The translations under genes and the position numbers were made by a program. A stretch of DNA of 15,023 bases from an uncultured Caryophanales bacterium (GTDB taxonomy: Bacteria; Bacillota_I; Bacilli_A; RF39; UBA660), in NCBI GenBank assembly GCA_947303225.1, contig CAMYXG010000015.1:1-15023 (forward strand), in the 5' to 3' direction. A model generated the notes under the pieces. The model did not search any database and was not told the origin of the DNA. It saw only the letters and a program-made list of their open reading frames with translations. Positions 6,804 to 14,494 of the stretch are shown here, piece after piece. The stretch's first letter is position 1. Each line of letters starts with the position of its first letter.

Positions 6804-7479
6804 TTTCTTTTTGTTCCAATCTTTTTAATAAACTGATTTGTAGTCTTATCATTTCATAATACATTGGTATTCCTCCTAAAATAAATAGAATATCTGCTAT
6901 TTTAAGAGGAATATTTATCAACGTTATTATTGGATTTGTACCTAATATCATTGTTAATATGCAGATTAGTATAAATAATAAATGAGTTTCAATAGGACCT
7001 AATCTTGGAAATAGAAATTCATTAAAATAACGAATATCATTCATTGCAGTAAACATTAATAAAGCATATACAGGTACCAAGAATATCGTTATTTCAAAAC
7101 TTGCTACTTTCGAGAAAGATAGTGCTATTAATAAATAAGTAATATGTAAAATATCTGTTAAAAGATCAAGAAAGGCCCCTTTTTCTGAAGTCATATTTCT
7201 TTTTCTAGCAATAAATCCGTCTAAGTCATCACAAATTAAATGAGTTAGTAATCCCATGATTGTTCCTATTAATAATAATCTATTATACTTGGATAGATAA
7301 GCACAAATGATTCCAAATAATGATCCTATACACCCTAAAAGAGTCATTTGATTTGGAGTCATGTTTTTTGGAACTATTTTTCCAAAAGTATTATATACAA
7401 TTTGATAAGATATGTTTTCCAATTTACTTGGAACTATTTTCTTTGTATTATGTTCTTTTTTAATACTTTTACTCATCAT
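6793..7479 (-). CDS. CDP-alcohol phosphatidyltransferase family protein
   Basis: An integral membrane enzyme of 228 residues that joins a lipid or alcohol to a head group, releasing CMP. The family motif is complete: Asp84, Asp87-Gly88, Ala91-Arg92, Gly101, Asp105 and Asp109, within CDDLDGFIARKR and GAFLDLLTD. About six hydrophobic segments surround it. An N-terminal MTPNQMTLLG (40-49) and a later LGPIETH (159-165) recall the diacylglycerol choline/ethanolamine phosphotransferases more than PgsA or PssA, but this is from memory. Two adjacent ATG codons (7479 and 7476) follow AAGGAG; the first, five bases away, is chosen. It overlaps the radical SAM gene by 11 bases and the papain-fold gene by 11. 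The substrate cannot be read from sequence; a role in making the cassette's phospholipid head group is likely. Confidence 0.88.
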   Translation of the reverse strand: MMSKSIKKEHNTKKIVPSKLENISYQIVYNTFGKIVPKNMTPNQMTLLGCIGSLFGIICAYLSKYNRLLLIGTIMGLLTHLICDDLDGFIARKRNMTSEKGAFLDLLTDILHITYLLIALSFSKVASFEITIFLVPVYALLMFTAMNDIRYFNEFLFPRLGPIETHLLFILICILTMILGTNPIITLINIPLKIADILFILGGIPMYYEMIRLQISLLKRLEQKENGK

Positions 7480-8845
7480 CGTTTCTCCTTTTTCTAAATA
7501 TATTCCAAATAAATGAATGAATATAATCTTTATAATCTATAAAATCATATACACCCTCTTTTTTGGCTTTTAGAGCTAGTTTTATTAATAAAATGTAATA
7601 ATAGAAATAATATTTTTTTACACTCAGTTTTGTTGGTTTTGCTACTAAATGTAGATAATCAAAATGAGAAGGATTATTGGTAATCATTCTATTTTTATAT
7701 TGAGAAAATGTTTCTAATCCCATTTCTGGTGTATAGATGGATATTGCTACATGTTTTAATTTATGTTCTTTTATCCATTGATATAGATTTTTAAAATCTT
7801 TTTTTGTATAGTTTAAATCTGTAATAAACATTCCCATAATATTAATCTTTAGACTATTACAGATTTCAATACTTTTCATATTATTTTTTATATTTGATTT
7901 TTTGTTATATTGATTTAAATAATCATCACTAATGGCTTCTAATCCTACTAGTACGTAGTATAGACCAATACTTTTTAATTCTTTCATTAATTCTTTATGA
8001 GTAGCGATAAAGTCTGATCTACCATAACAAATATAATTCTTTTTGATTTTTTTCTGTTTTAATAAATGAATGAATTTCTTTAATCTTTCCTCATTGAATA
8101 AGAAATCATCATCTACGATATAGATATTATTGGATTGAATTTCTTCTATTTCATTGACAACATCCTCTATATCACGTGTCACATATTTTCCGGAATTCAT
8201 TCTGTTTCTTTCACAAAAATAGCATCGATAAGGACAGGAATATGCTGTTCTTACCCATGCAGCATGTTCTAACTCTAAATATCGATAGTTTTTTGGATGG
8301 TTATCAAAATAAGTTCTATCAGGTCGTGGTAAGCGATTTATGTCGAAAGGTAGTGTTTGATTATGAATCCAATTTCCATTTTCTTGATAACAAATTCCGT
8401 CTATTGTTTTTAGATTGATTTTTTTATGATAAAAAGAATAATCTATCATATCTAATATTTTATATATATCAAAGGTAGTTAAAATAAAATCCACATTCTT
8501 TTGATACATTCTTTCATAACAAAGTTGGGCATGTAGTCCTCCAATGATTGTGATGATTTCGGAATTATATTCTTTTGCATCCTTGCAATACTCTAGCATA
8601 AAATTTTCTTGCCTTGTTCTGCCACAAACATAGACAATATCTGGATTCACTTTTTTTAGTGTCTTTGGAATACCAATTGTTTCGACTTGACCATCATATA
8701 GAAATACTTCATGTCCTTTTTCTTTTAATATGCTAGAAATATATTCTAGTTCTAGGCACTCATTTTCAATGATTCCTACAAAATTATACTTTGTTCTAGA
8801 TATTTCGGGATGAATCAGTAATACTTTTGCTTTATTTTTTTGCAT
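7469..8845 (-). CDS. Radical SAM enzyme with N-terminal B12-binding domain
   Basis: The 458-residue protein has a cobalamin-binding-type Rossmann domain (about 5-135, with IIGGLHAQLCYE near 100-111). A radical SAM domain follows with CPYRCYFC, where Cys204, Cys208 and Cys211 bind the 4Fe-4S cluster. Class B enzymes of this architecture commonly methylate unactivated carbon or form C-C bonds or rings, in the BchE and hopanoid-modifying groups among others. The DxHxxG motif for cobalt coordination is absent (DGQVETIG at 51-58), as in several members of the class. The C-terminal ~90 residues are basic with a hydrophobic aromatic stretch (YYFYYYILLIKLAL), possibly a membrane contact. AGGAGG lies 12 bases before the ATG, a long spacing. 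It overlaps the AMP-ligase gene by 14 bases, so a lipid or acyl substrate is likely. The exact reaction is unknown. Confidence 0.88.
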   Translation of the reverse strand: MQKNKAKVLLIHPEISRTKYNFVGIIENECLELEYISSILKEKGHEVFLYDGQVETIGIPKTLKKVNPDIVYVCGRTRQENFMLEYCKDAKEYNSEIITIIGGLHAQLCYERMYQKNVDFILTTFDIYKILDMIDYSFYHKKINLKTIDGICYQENGNWIHNQTLPFDINRLPRPDRTYFDNHPKNYRYLELEHAAWVRTAYSCPYRCYFCERNRMNSGKYVTRDIEDVVNEIEEIQSNNIYIVDDDFLFNEERLKKFIHLLKQKKIKKNYICYGRSDFIATHKELMKELKSIGLYYVLVGLEAISDDYLNQYNKKSNIKNNMKSIEICNSLKINIMGMFITDLNYTKKDFKNLYQWIKEHKLKHVAISIYTPEMGLETFSQYKNRMITNNPSHFDYLHLVAKPTKLSVKKYYFYYYILLIKLALKAKKEGVYDFIDYKDYIHSFIWNIFRKRRNDDE

Positions 8846-10544
8846 GACGCTCTGATTCCTCCTTTTCTAGTTCTGTATAAGCAATCTTTCCTACTAGGGT
8901 TTTTGGTAATTCATCACGAAATTCATATTCATATGGCCATGAATACTTTGCAATTTTCTCTTCGCAGTGCTTTTTAATAGATTCTAATCGAGCATCAGAC
9001 TTTTCTATTCCTGGCTTTAATACAATGAATGCTTTTGCTACTTGTACTTTATAGGGATGATCAATACCGATTACGCAAGACATTAAAACATCAGGATGAG
9101 AGTCAATAGCATTTTCAATATATTGGGGATAGATACAGTATCCTGAGCTTACGATAACTCTTTTTAATCTTTGTTTAAAATAAACGAATCCATCTTCGTC
9201 CATACTACCTAAGTCACCCGTATGTAACCATATCCATCCATCCGAATGTTTTTTTAAAGTCATATCTGTTTCTTTTTTATTATTTAAATATCCTTTCATT
9301 ACGGTTGGTCCATGGATAACGATTTCTCCCTCTTCTCCATAAGGAATTTCTTCTACTGTTCCCGGTTTTACTATTTTAAAATACATATCTGGGTATGGTA
9401 TACCAATACTTCCTTCTCGATAATCATTCAAAGGTGTACAGCAGCTTCCCGTTACACATTCTGTTAAACCATATCCTTCTCTAACTTGGATATTGGCTCC
9501 ATGCTTATGAAGAAATTTATCAATTTTTTTCTTTAAACTGACAGATAGAGAATCTCCTCCTGAGATTACACACTTTAAAAAAGATAAATCATAGCCATCT
9601 AATTTTTTATTTTTTAACAATGCTTCATAGAGTGTAGGTACTCCAGCAATTATATTAGGTTTATACTTCTTTAGTAATTGGTCAAATGTTTGAGCACTAA
9701 AGGTTGGTAATAGAATGCTTACTCCTCCAACATATTGGGCTGCATGAATACAGATTCCTAGCCCAAATCCATGAAAGATTGGCATTATCGATAATACTTT
9801 ATCTTGCTCTTCAATACAAGCACATGATTCGATTGCTTGCATGGCTAAAGCATTCAAGTTTAAATTTGTTAATTCAATTCCTTTTGGAGTACCTGTTGTT
9901 CCTCCACTATATAAAATAGCTGCTGTAGTTTCTCCTTTATCATGTGATTCGATCTTTTTCTGATAATTCTTTCCTAATTGAATCCATTCTTTCCAATGTA
10001 TGATAGATTCTTTTTTTTCTACTTTGATTTTTCTTCCCTTTGTTATCTGAAATAGTATTTTAGTTATAAGAGGCATAGAGTCTCCTACAGATACCATAAT
10101 AATATTTTTTAACTTTGTTTCATTTATTACTTCCATTATCTTGTTTACAGATAAGTCAATTGCTATGATGTATTTACTATTCGTTAAATTAACATAATAT
10201 TTTATTTCTTCTTTTGAAGATAATGGATGAATCATATTAGCAATTGCTCCCACTTTATTGATTGCATAAAAACTGATAATTGCTTCTGGAGTGTTAGGCA
10301 TACAAATACTAATAATATCTTTCTTTTTGATTCCTAATTGTTTTAAAGATTTTGCACATTCATCAATTTGATTTAAAAACTCTTGATAGGTTTTTTGATT
10401 ACCAAAATAATTATAACTAATATAGTCTGGAGTTTTCTTACCTCTTCTTTCAATTAACTCATATACAGAACAATCTGGATATTCAAGATGTTCTTTAACT
10501 CCTTTGTAATATTTATACCATGGTGCTTTTATTTTGTTTTTCAT
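8832..10544 (-). CDS. Long-chain fatty acid AMP-ligase (acyl-CoA/acyl-ACP synthetase type)
   Basis: A 570-residue member of the ANL superfamily that activates a carboxylic acid as an acyl-adenylate and normally passes it to CoA or a carrier protein. The ATP-binding loop YSGGTTGTPKG is at 212-222, GYGLTE at 357-362, HTGDLG at 441-446, and the hinge region KQRLKRVIVSSGYCIYP runs from 457. PKTLVGKI at 547-554 supplies the C-terminal lysine Lys553. The opening, with YELIERRGKKTPD, is like FadD-type long-chain ligases. No carrier-protein or CoA transfer domain is fused. Its gene begins seven bases after the acyltransferase stop and overlaps the radical SAM gene, so it most likely supplies activated acyl chains to the cassette. 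Chain length and acceptor cannot be determined. Confidence 0.9.
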   Translation of the reverse strand: MKNKIKAPWYKYYKGVKEHLEYPDCSVYELIERRGKKTPDYISYNYFGNQKTYQEFLNQIDECAKSLKQLGIKKKDIISICMPNTPEAIISFYAINKVGAIANMIHPLSSKEEIKYYVNLTNSKYIIAIDLSVNKIMEVINETKLKNIIMVSVGDSMPLITKILFQITKGRKIKVEKKESIIHWKEWIQLGKNYQKKIESHDKGETTAAILYSGGTTGTPKGIELTNLNLNALAMQAIESCACIEEQDKVLSIMPIFHGFGLGICIHAAQYVGGVSILLPTFSAQTFDQLLKKYKPNIIAGVPTLYEALLKNKKLDGYDLSFLKCVISGGDSLSVSLKKKIDKFLHKHGANIQVREGYGLTECVTGSCCTPLNDYREGSIGIPYPDMYFKIVKPGTVEEIPYGEEGEIVIHGPTVMKGYLNNKKETDMTLKKHSDGWIWLHTGDLGSMDEDGFVYFKQRLKRVIVSSGYCIYPQYIENAIDSHPDVLMSCVIGIDHPYKVQVAKAFIVLKPGIEKSDARLESIKKHCEEKIAKYSWPYEYEFRDELPKTLVGKIAYTELEKEESERHAKK

Positions 10545-10551
10545 ATTCTCA

Positions 10552-11700
10552 CTACTCTCTATTTTTTAATATTAATTCTTTTACAGTATTGTATAATAAT
10601 TCGTTTGCTTCTTCTATGCTTATTTTTTTGATATCAATTGGTTTTCCAAATACTATTTTTAGATTTTTACTTCTAAATTTATAATCTCCTGTTATGGAAT
10701 ATGGAATTATCTTGCTATTCGTTCTTTTTGCCATAACAACTGCTCCAAATTTAAAAGGAAGTAATATTTCTTTTGTATAATTTCTTTTTGCTTCGGGAGA
10801 TAAGTTAATTAAACATCCCTCATTTAAATAATCTACAGCACTATTTAAAGCATCTTTATTGTGAGCAGCATGTAAGTCTACTGGAATTGTTCCTGCTGCT
10901 TTAAAAAGCCATCCAAATTTACCATCGTGTAATTCCTTTTTTGCAAGAGTATGTACTACACGATTGGTACAACTATTTACTAATATTGGATCTAGAGCAT
11001 GTTTATGATTTCCTGCTATAACGGCTTTTCCATCTTTTGGAATAACTTCTTTATTCATAATCGTTGGATGATAATAAAGGCGTAATAATGTGGTAAATAT
11101 AGGAGAAAACAATCGAAATAGAAAAGAATCATTCATTTCTAAGGTACCAATTACTAATGTCATTTGAGAAATAATAAAAGTTATCCAAGCAAATGTTTTG
11201 ATTAGAATACCAATCCTTTCTTTCAAAGGTATCCATACTAAGGCTATCATAAAGATACTACTTATGAATAGCCATATTAAAGAATGATTTATCAGTTTAT
11301 TTTTATGGGACTTTTTTGCATCTATTATATTAGAAAGAAGAATCATCATCCATAGAAATATTTCTAAAATGAGTACTTTTTCTTTTAAAATACATACGAA
11401 TATTATGTTTATGATTTCTATGAAAACTAGTTTAGGATTTATTCTTTCTTTTAGATAAAATGTATATATGATTTGAACAAAAATAAAACATGATATTCCT
11501 AGTGTTATTTCTTTTAGTAGGAAATAAATGGCAGGTATCGTTAAAAATAATCCTAGTTTTATTATATTATTTCCTTTATTTAAACATAAATATAATAAAC
11601 TAAGAATTGTTGGTATCGTTAGAATCCACTCTTTATCTTGAAAAATCATTCCTAGTATCACCAGGGTGATTTCTAACAAAATATATACTAGTAACATCAT
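10552..11700 (-). CDS. Multi-membrane-span protein with PlsC-type acyltransferase domain
   Basis: The 382-residue product has two parts. Residues 1-190 hold about seven or eight hydrophobic segments. Residues 205-382 form an LPLAT/PlsC domain: NHKHALDP carries the HX4D pair (His232, Asp237), and LSPEAKRN (300-307) replaces the usual FPEGTRS, keeping the glutamate and arginine. Members transfer an acyl chain from acyl-CoA, acyl-ACP or acyl-phosphate to lysophosphatidate or a similar acceptor at the membrane. Ordinary PlsC proteins have at most one or two spans, so the membrane half is unusual. The ATG at 11700 follows GAGGATG; a second ATG is adjacent. It is the first gene of the five-gene cassette, with an extended -10 promoter 20 bases upstream. 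Confidence 0.85.
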   Translation of the reverse strand: MMLLVYILLEITLVILGMIFQDKEWILTIPTILSLLYLCLNKGNNIIKLGLFLTIPAIYFLLKEITLGISCFIFVQIIYTFYLKERINPKLVFIEIINIIFVCILKEKVLILEIFLWMMILLSNIIDAKKSHKNKLINHSLIWLFISSIFMIALVWIPLKERIGILIKTFAWITFIISQMTLVIGTLEMNDSFLFRLFSPIFTTLLRLYYHPTIMNKEVIPKDGKAVIAGNHKHALDPILVNSCTNRVVHTLAKKELHDGKFGWLFKAAGTIPVDLHAAHNKDALNSAVDYLNEGCLINLSPEAKRNYTKEILLPFKFGAVVMAKRTNSKIIPYSITGDYKFRSKNLKIVFGKPIDIKKISIEEANELLYNTVKELILKNRE

Positions 11701-11720
11701 TTTTCACATCCTCGTTTTTT

Positions 11721-11729
11721 ATTATATCA
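11721..11729 (-). promoter_or_regulatory. Extended -10 promoter of the lipid cassette
   Basis: The minus strand reads TGATATAAT (11729-11721). Transcription would start about 14 bases before the acyltransferase ATG, so the leader is short and consists of little more than the GAGGATG binding site. No clear -35 box is seen. This is the only promoter found for the five genes. Confidence 0.6.
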
Positions 11730-11783
11730 TATATTTTTTTATATACGTATTATTACTATTTACTAATTATTATCTTGTCTAAT

Positions 11784-11816
11784 AAAGAAAAAGATACTTT
11801 TTAATGAAAAAGTATC
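11784..11816 (-). terminator. Intrinsic terminator after the 450-residue unknown gene
   Basis: On the minus strand, GATACTTTTT (11816-11807), loop CATT and AAAAAGTATC (11802-11793) form a perfect ten-pair stem followed by TTTTTCTTT. It lies 24 bases past the stop codon at 11840. It separates the unknown gene from the lipid cassette promoter. Confidence 0.85.
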
Positions 11817-11839
11817 CTAAATAATCCCTATTTATTGAC

Positions 11840-13192
11840 TTATCTATGTATTTTTGTCGTTGCTATCAAATCTGATTCTTCTTGCATTTGTTGCATCATT
11901 CGATATTTTTCTCTAATACTTGCTAATCGTTCCATCTCTCTTTCATTAAATTCTTTTGTTAGTCTTTTGATTTCTTCAATGGATGTATATGGTTCCCACA
12001 TAGATCTTATAAATGAAGAGACTGGTTCAGAACGTGTTCCGTAATGATCACAGATATAATCAATATAATGATAATATTCAGACAATGCTTTTTCTATCAT
12101 TTCATTAGGAAAATCAATTCTCTCTTTTAGAAATTCCATATATCTTTTAAATGTATCTTTAAATAGCATTCGATTATTTTCTACTTCTTCATCCCATTGT
12201 GGTAAATCACAATGAAAATAGCCTAATTGTCCTACTCGACGATATTGAGCCATTTCTGGAGGAACCTGATAATAGCTGACTCCAAAATGTTCCATATTCA
12301 ATCGTTCCATTAAATCATTAAATTTTCTTAAATATTCTTGATCAGAGTGATATTCTTTCATTGTCCAGTTTGAATGATTATATTCTTGATAACTTTCAGG
12401 ATGCATTACACTTTGACCAACAGAATGTTGAGGAATGATTCCCATAGAACACAAGACAAAATCAGTAACAACTTGTAAAGGAGAGAATTCTTGACTTGCT
12501 CCTTGTGACATTTTTCTACCATCAAATAAGATTACTTTATGTTCTTTTAACTGATTTTTTTCTTCAGCAGATAATTGCTCATAATACTCTTTTGACATAA
12601 TGAAAACAGCATTTTTACCTATTTTTTCATCTTCATCTCCAACATCAATCATTGTATCTATAGGATTTAAATTTACCAATTTATCATTCCAATGATCCAT
12701 TAGTGGTTCAATTACAACACATCCTCGATTTGTAAAACTATTTGTTCCAATAGTATTACTAACTAAACCATTTAGGGCAAAATGAACTGTATCTCGATAA
12801 AAGGGAGAAATAATTCTAAATTCTTCTACACTACTATCTAAACCAGGAATAAAATGAGCTGCAAAAAAAGGATTTGCTAAAGAAAAAGATGCTCCTACAT
12901 GACTTAATGAACGATAATAAAAATCTTCTGGTAATTGATCCATGGTACGTACCATCTGTATATCATAAACATCTAATTCTATATCCGTATCTCCAATTTC
13001 ATGTTTTCTTTTTATTATTTTCCTTTTTAATATTTCATAAAGAGTCGCTAATCCACTGAATTTTGTACCAATCTCTAATTCATATACATTATCACTTACT
13101 TCTTTCATAAATAGACTACTAAAAGTCATAAGACTTAAACTATCAAAGAATTCTATTTCTTCATCTCTATCTTCCATGCTTTCTAATTCCAC
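11840..13192 (-). CDS. Large soluble protein of unknown function
   Basis: I do not recognise this 450-residue protein. The start is taken as GTG at 13192 because GGAGATGAT, one mismatch from the ideal GGAGGTGAT, lies five bases upstream; an in-frame ATG at 13177 would shorten it by five residues. There is no signal peptide or membrane span. The N-terminus is very acidic. Conspicuous stretches are FYRDTVHFALNGLVSNTIGT (131-150), NPIDTMIDVGDEDE (176-189) and GYFHCDLPQW (324-333). The region beyond about 405 is rich in Glu, Arg, Met and Gln and looks like a long helix or coiled coil. It forms a single-gene unit with its own promoter and terminator, and is divergent from another unknown gene. Co-regulation with that gene from the shared region is possible but not shown. 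Confidence 0.85.
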   Translation of the reverse strand: MELESMEDRDEEIEFFDSLSLMTFSSLFMKEVSDNVYELEIGTKFSGLATLYEILKRKIIKRKHEIGDTDIELDVYDIQMVRTMDQLPEDFYYRSLSHVGASFSLANPFFAAHFIPGLDSSVEEFRIISPFYRDTVHFALNGLVSNTIGTNSFTNRGCVVIEPLMDHWNDKLVNLNPIDTMIDVGDEDEKIGKNAVFIMSKEYYEQLSAEEKNQLKEHKVILFDGRKMSQGASQEFSPLQVVTDFVLCSMGIIPQHSVGQSVMHPESYQEYNHSNWTMKEYHSDQEYLRKFNDLMERLNMEHFGVSYYQVPPEMAQYRRVGQLGYFHCDLPQWDEEVENNRMLFKDTFKRYMEFLKERIDFPNEMIEKALSEYYHYIDYICDHYGTRSEPVSSFIRSMWEPYTSIEEIKRLTKEFNEREMERLASIREKYRMMQQMQEESDLIATTKIHR

Positions 13193-13230
13193 AATTCATC
13201 ATCTCCAAATAACCTTTAACTTATATTTTT

Positions 13231-13239
13231 ATTCTATCA
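13231..13239 (-). promoter_or_regulatory. Probable extended -10 promoter for the 450-residue gene
   Basis: The minus strand reads TGATAGAAT (13239-13231), a TG-extended -10 with five of six matches, about 39 bases before the GTG start. No convincing -35 box is seen. It is one half of a divergent promoter region. Confidence 0.5.
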
Positions 13240-13257
13240 TATGAAAAAGAAAAAGAG

Positions 13258-13293
13258 AATGATTATAAAATGAATTTCAATCATTGAATCATT
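13258..13293. repeat. Nested inverted repeat in the divergent promoter region
   Basis: AATGATT (13258-13264) is complementary to AATCATT (13287-13293). Inside them AATGA (13269-13273) pairs with TCATT (13281-13285) around a seven-base loop. A run of T follows on the plus strand. It lies between the two divergent promoters with no plus-strand gene before it. It could be an operator or a block to stray transcription; in such AT-rich DNA it could also be chance. Confidence 0.35.
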
Positions 13294-13336
13294 TTTTCTT
13301 AATATATTATTTATTCTATTTAAACTGAAGGATTTA

Positions 13337-13345
13337 TGCTATAAT
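13337..13345 (+). promoter_or_regulatory. Extended -10 promoter for the 369-residue gene
   Basis: The plus strand reads TGCTATAAT, 23 bases before the ATG at 13369. The -35 region is only AT-rich. The leader would be short and contains GAGGTG at 13358-13363. Confidence 0.65.
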
Positions 13346-13368
13346 AATGACAAAAAAGAGGTGTATTT

Positions 13369-14478
13369 ATGTCGATTGAAAACTATTTTGTATCACAAGA
13401 ATTTTATGATACTTTAAAACCATTAGCTAAGTATTTAGAAATAGATCCTGAACATGGATATCTTTTAATAGAATATATGATTGGTATAGCTATCAAGTAT
13501 TCTGTTTTCTATAGAAATGGAAATCATTTAACTACTTCTGGTTTATCTCAGTTTTTACAAAAGGTTTCTAATAAAATAGCACATTTAAGAGATGACATTA
13601 CTCATTTATTTGTATTAGATCTTTTAGAAAAAGCTTCTCTTTCTGAAGAAGTATTAGAAGATTCACAATTTAAAGAAGCTTTATGTACTTATATTATAAA
13701 GAGTTTAAAAGGACAAGAGTATATATATCATGCTTTTAATTCAGCTTTTTTAGATAGTATTAAAATACATGGTATCAATCCTCATGCTAAGCTTACTGAT
13801 CAACAGGAGATTAATCGGATTGATGCTATATTTAAAAAATATCAAATTGATTTAATATTTGGATGGCAAAAATTAAACTGTGAAGCAAGTGTTTCTTATT
13901 CTATGGATCCATCTGTATCTTACTATTATGGAATTAATTCTCCAGAATGGTTTGCTCAATTTACTGGTCAAGGATTTGCTTTTAATCCAATGGAAGATTA
14001 CGATAAGTCTGCTTTTGTAAAGGGTAATTATGATCATGCGAAAGAAAATTTACTAAAGGTAATGGAACGGAATCATTTTTCTTTGGAAGATCAAGATACT
14101 GTCATTCAATTCTTTGATAAACAATGGAATCTATATGCAAATCAGTCCCCAATGCTAGCTATCGTTCCTACCTCAACTGAATATGATTCTAGCTATTGGT
14201 TAAGTTCTTTACTACCAGATCCTTTCCTAAGTGGCAGTGTCGATCAAATGATGGATTTTTGCTTATCAGATGGTAGAACTGATCGTCATTCAGAACAGAC
14301 AATTGATACATCTCAAGCATTATTTATTCAATTACCTAGATATTTTGAGTTAGTAAAAAGAATCACTAGTGAAGCATCAAAACAAGATGAAATACCAGAA
14401 GAATTATCATCTATGAATAACAAGGCTGAATTCTTTTATGAAAACAAAAATATTATTTATCATAAACCAAAAAGATGA
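13369..14478 (+). CDS. Protein of unknown function, possible ADP-ribosyltransferase-like fold
   Basis: The only plus-strand gene in the window encodes 369 residues. The ATG follows GAGGTG by five bases. No signal peptide or membrane span is seen. Residues 1-110 look helical. The centre has IYHAFNSAFLDSIKIHGINP (119-138), then VSYSMDPSVSYYYGINSPEW (175-194). A histidine in a YHxF(N) strand followed by SIKxHGI, and later a Tyr-rich SPEW helix, is the order of the His and Tyr motifs in H-Y-E ADP-ribosyltransferases. I cannot place the third catalytic residue (Glu258 does not exist; candidate acidic residues lie in 299-306 or 271). The resemblance is therefore a weak inference. It diverges from the 450-residue gene and converges on the 125-residue gene with a shared terminator. 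Confidence 0.85.
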   Translation: MSIENYFVSQEFYDTLKPLAKYLEIDPEHGYLLIEYMIGIAIKYSVFYRNGNHLTTSGLSQFLQKVSNKIAHLRDDITHLFVLDLLEKASLSEEVLEDSQFKEALCTYIIKSLKGQEYIYHAFNSAFLDSIKIHGINPHAKLTDQQEINRIDAIFKKYQIDLIFGWQKLNCEASVSYSMDPSVSYYYGINSPEWFAQFTGQGFAFNPMEDYDKSAFVKGNYDHAKENLLKVMERNHFSLEDQDTVIQFFDKQWNLYANQSPMLAIVPTSTEYDSSYWLSSLLPDPFLSGSVDQMMDFCLSDGRTDRHSEQTIDTSQALFIQLPRYFELVKRITSEASKQDEIPEELSSMNNKAEFFYENKNIIYHKPKR

Positions 14479-14494
14479 TTTATATCATCTTTTT
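14469..14494. terminator. Bidirectional terminator shared by two convergent genes
   Basis: AAAAAGATGAT (14469-14479), loop TTAT and ATCATCTTTTT (14484-14494) form a perfect 11-pair stem. On the plus strand TTTTTCTTTT follows; on the minus strand the arm itself ends in five T. The plus-strand stop (TGA, 14476-14478) lies in the left arm, and the minus-strand stop (14480-14482) begins in the last base position before and within the loop. Both genes are therefore closed by one hairpin. Confidence 0.82.

Noticed and set aside
9704..9919. Plus-strand open frame of 71 codons
   Set aside because: It is antisense inside the AMP-ligase gene and lacks translation signals.
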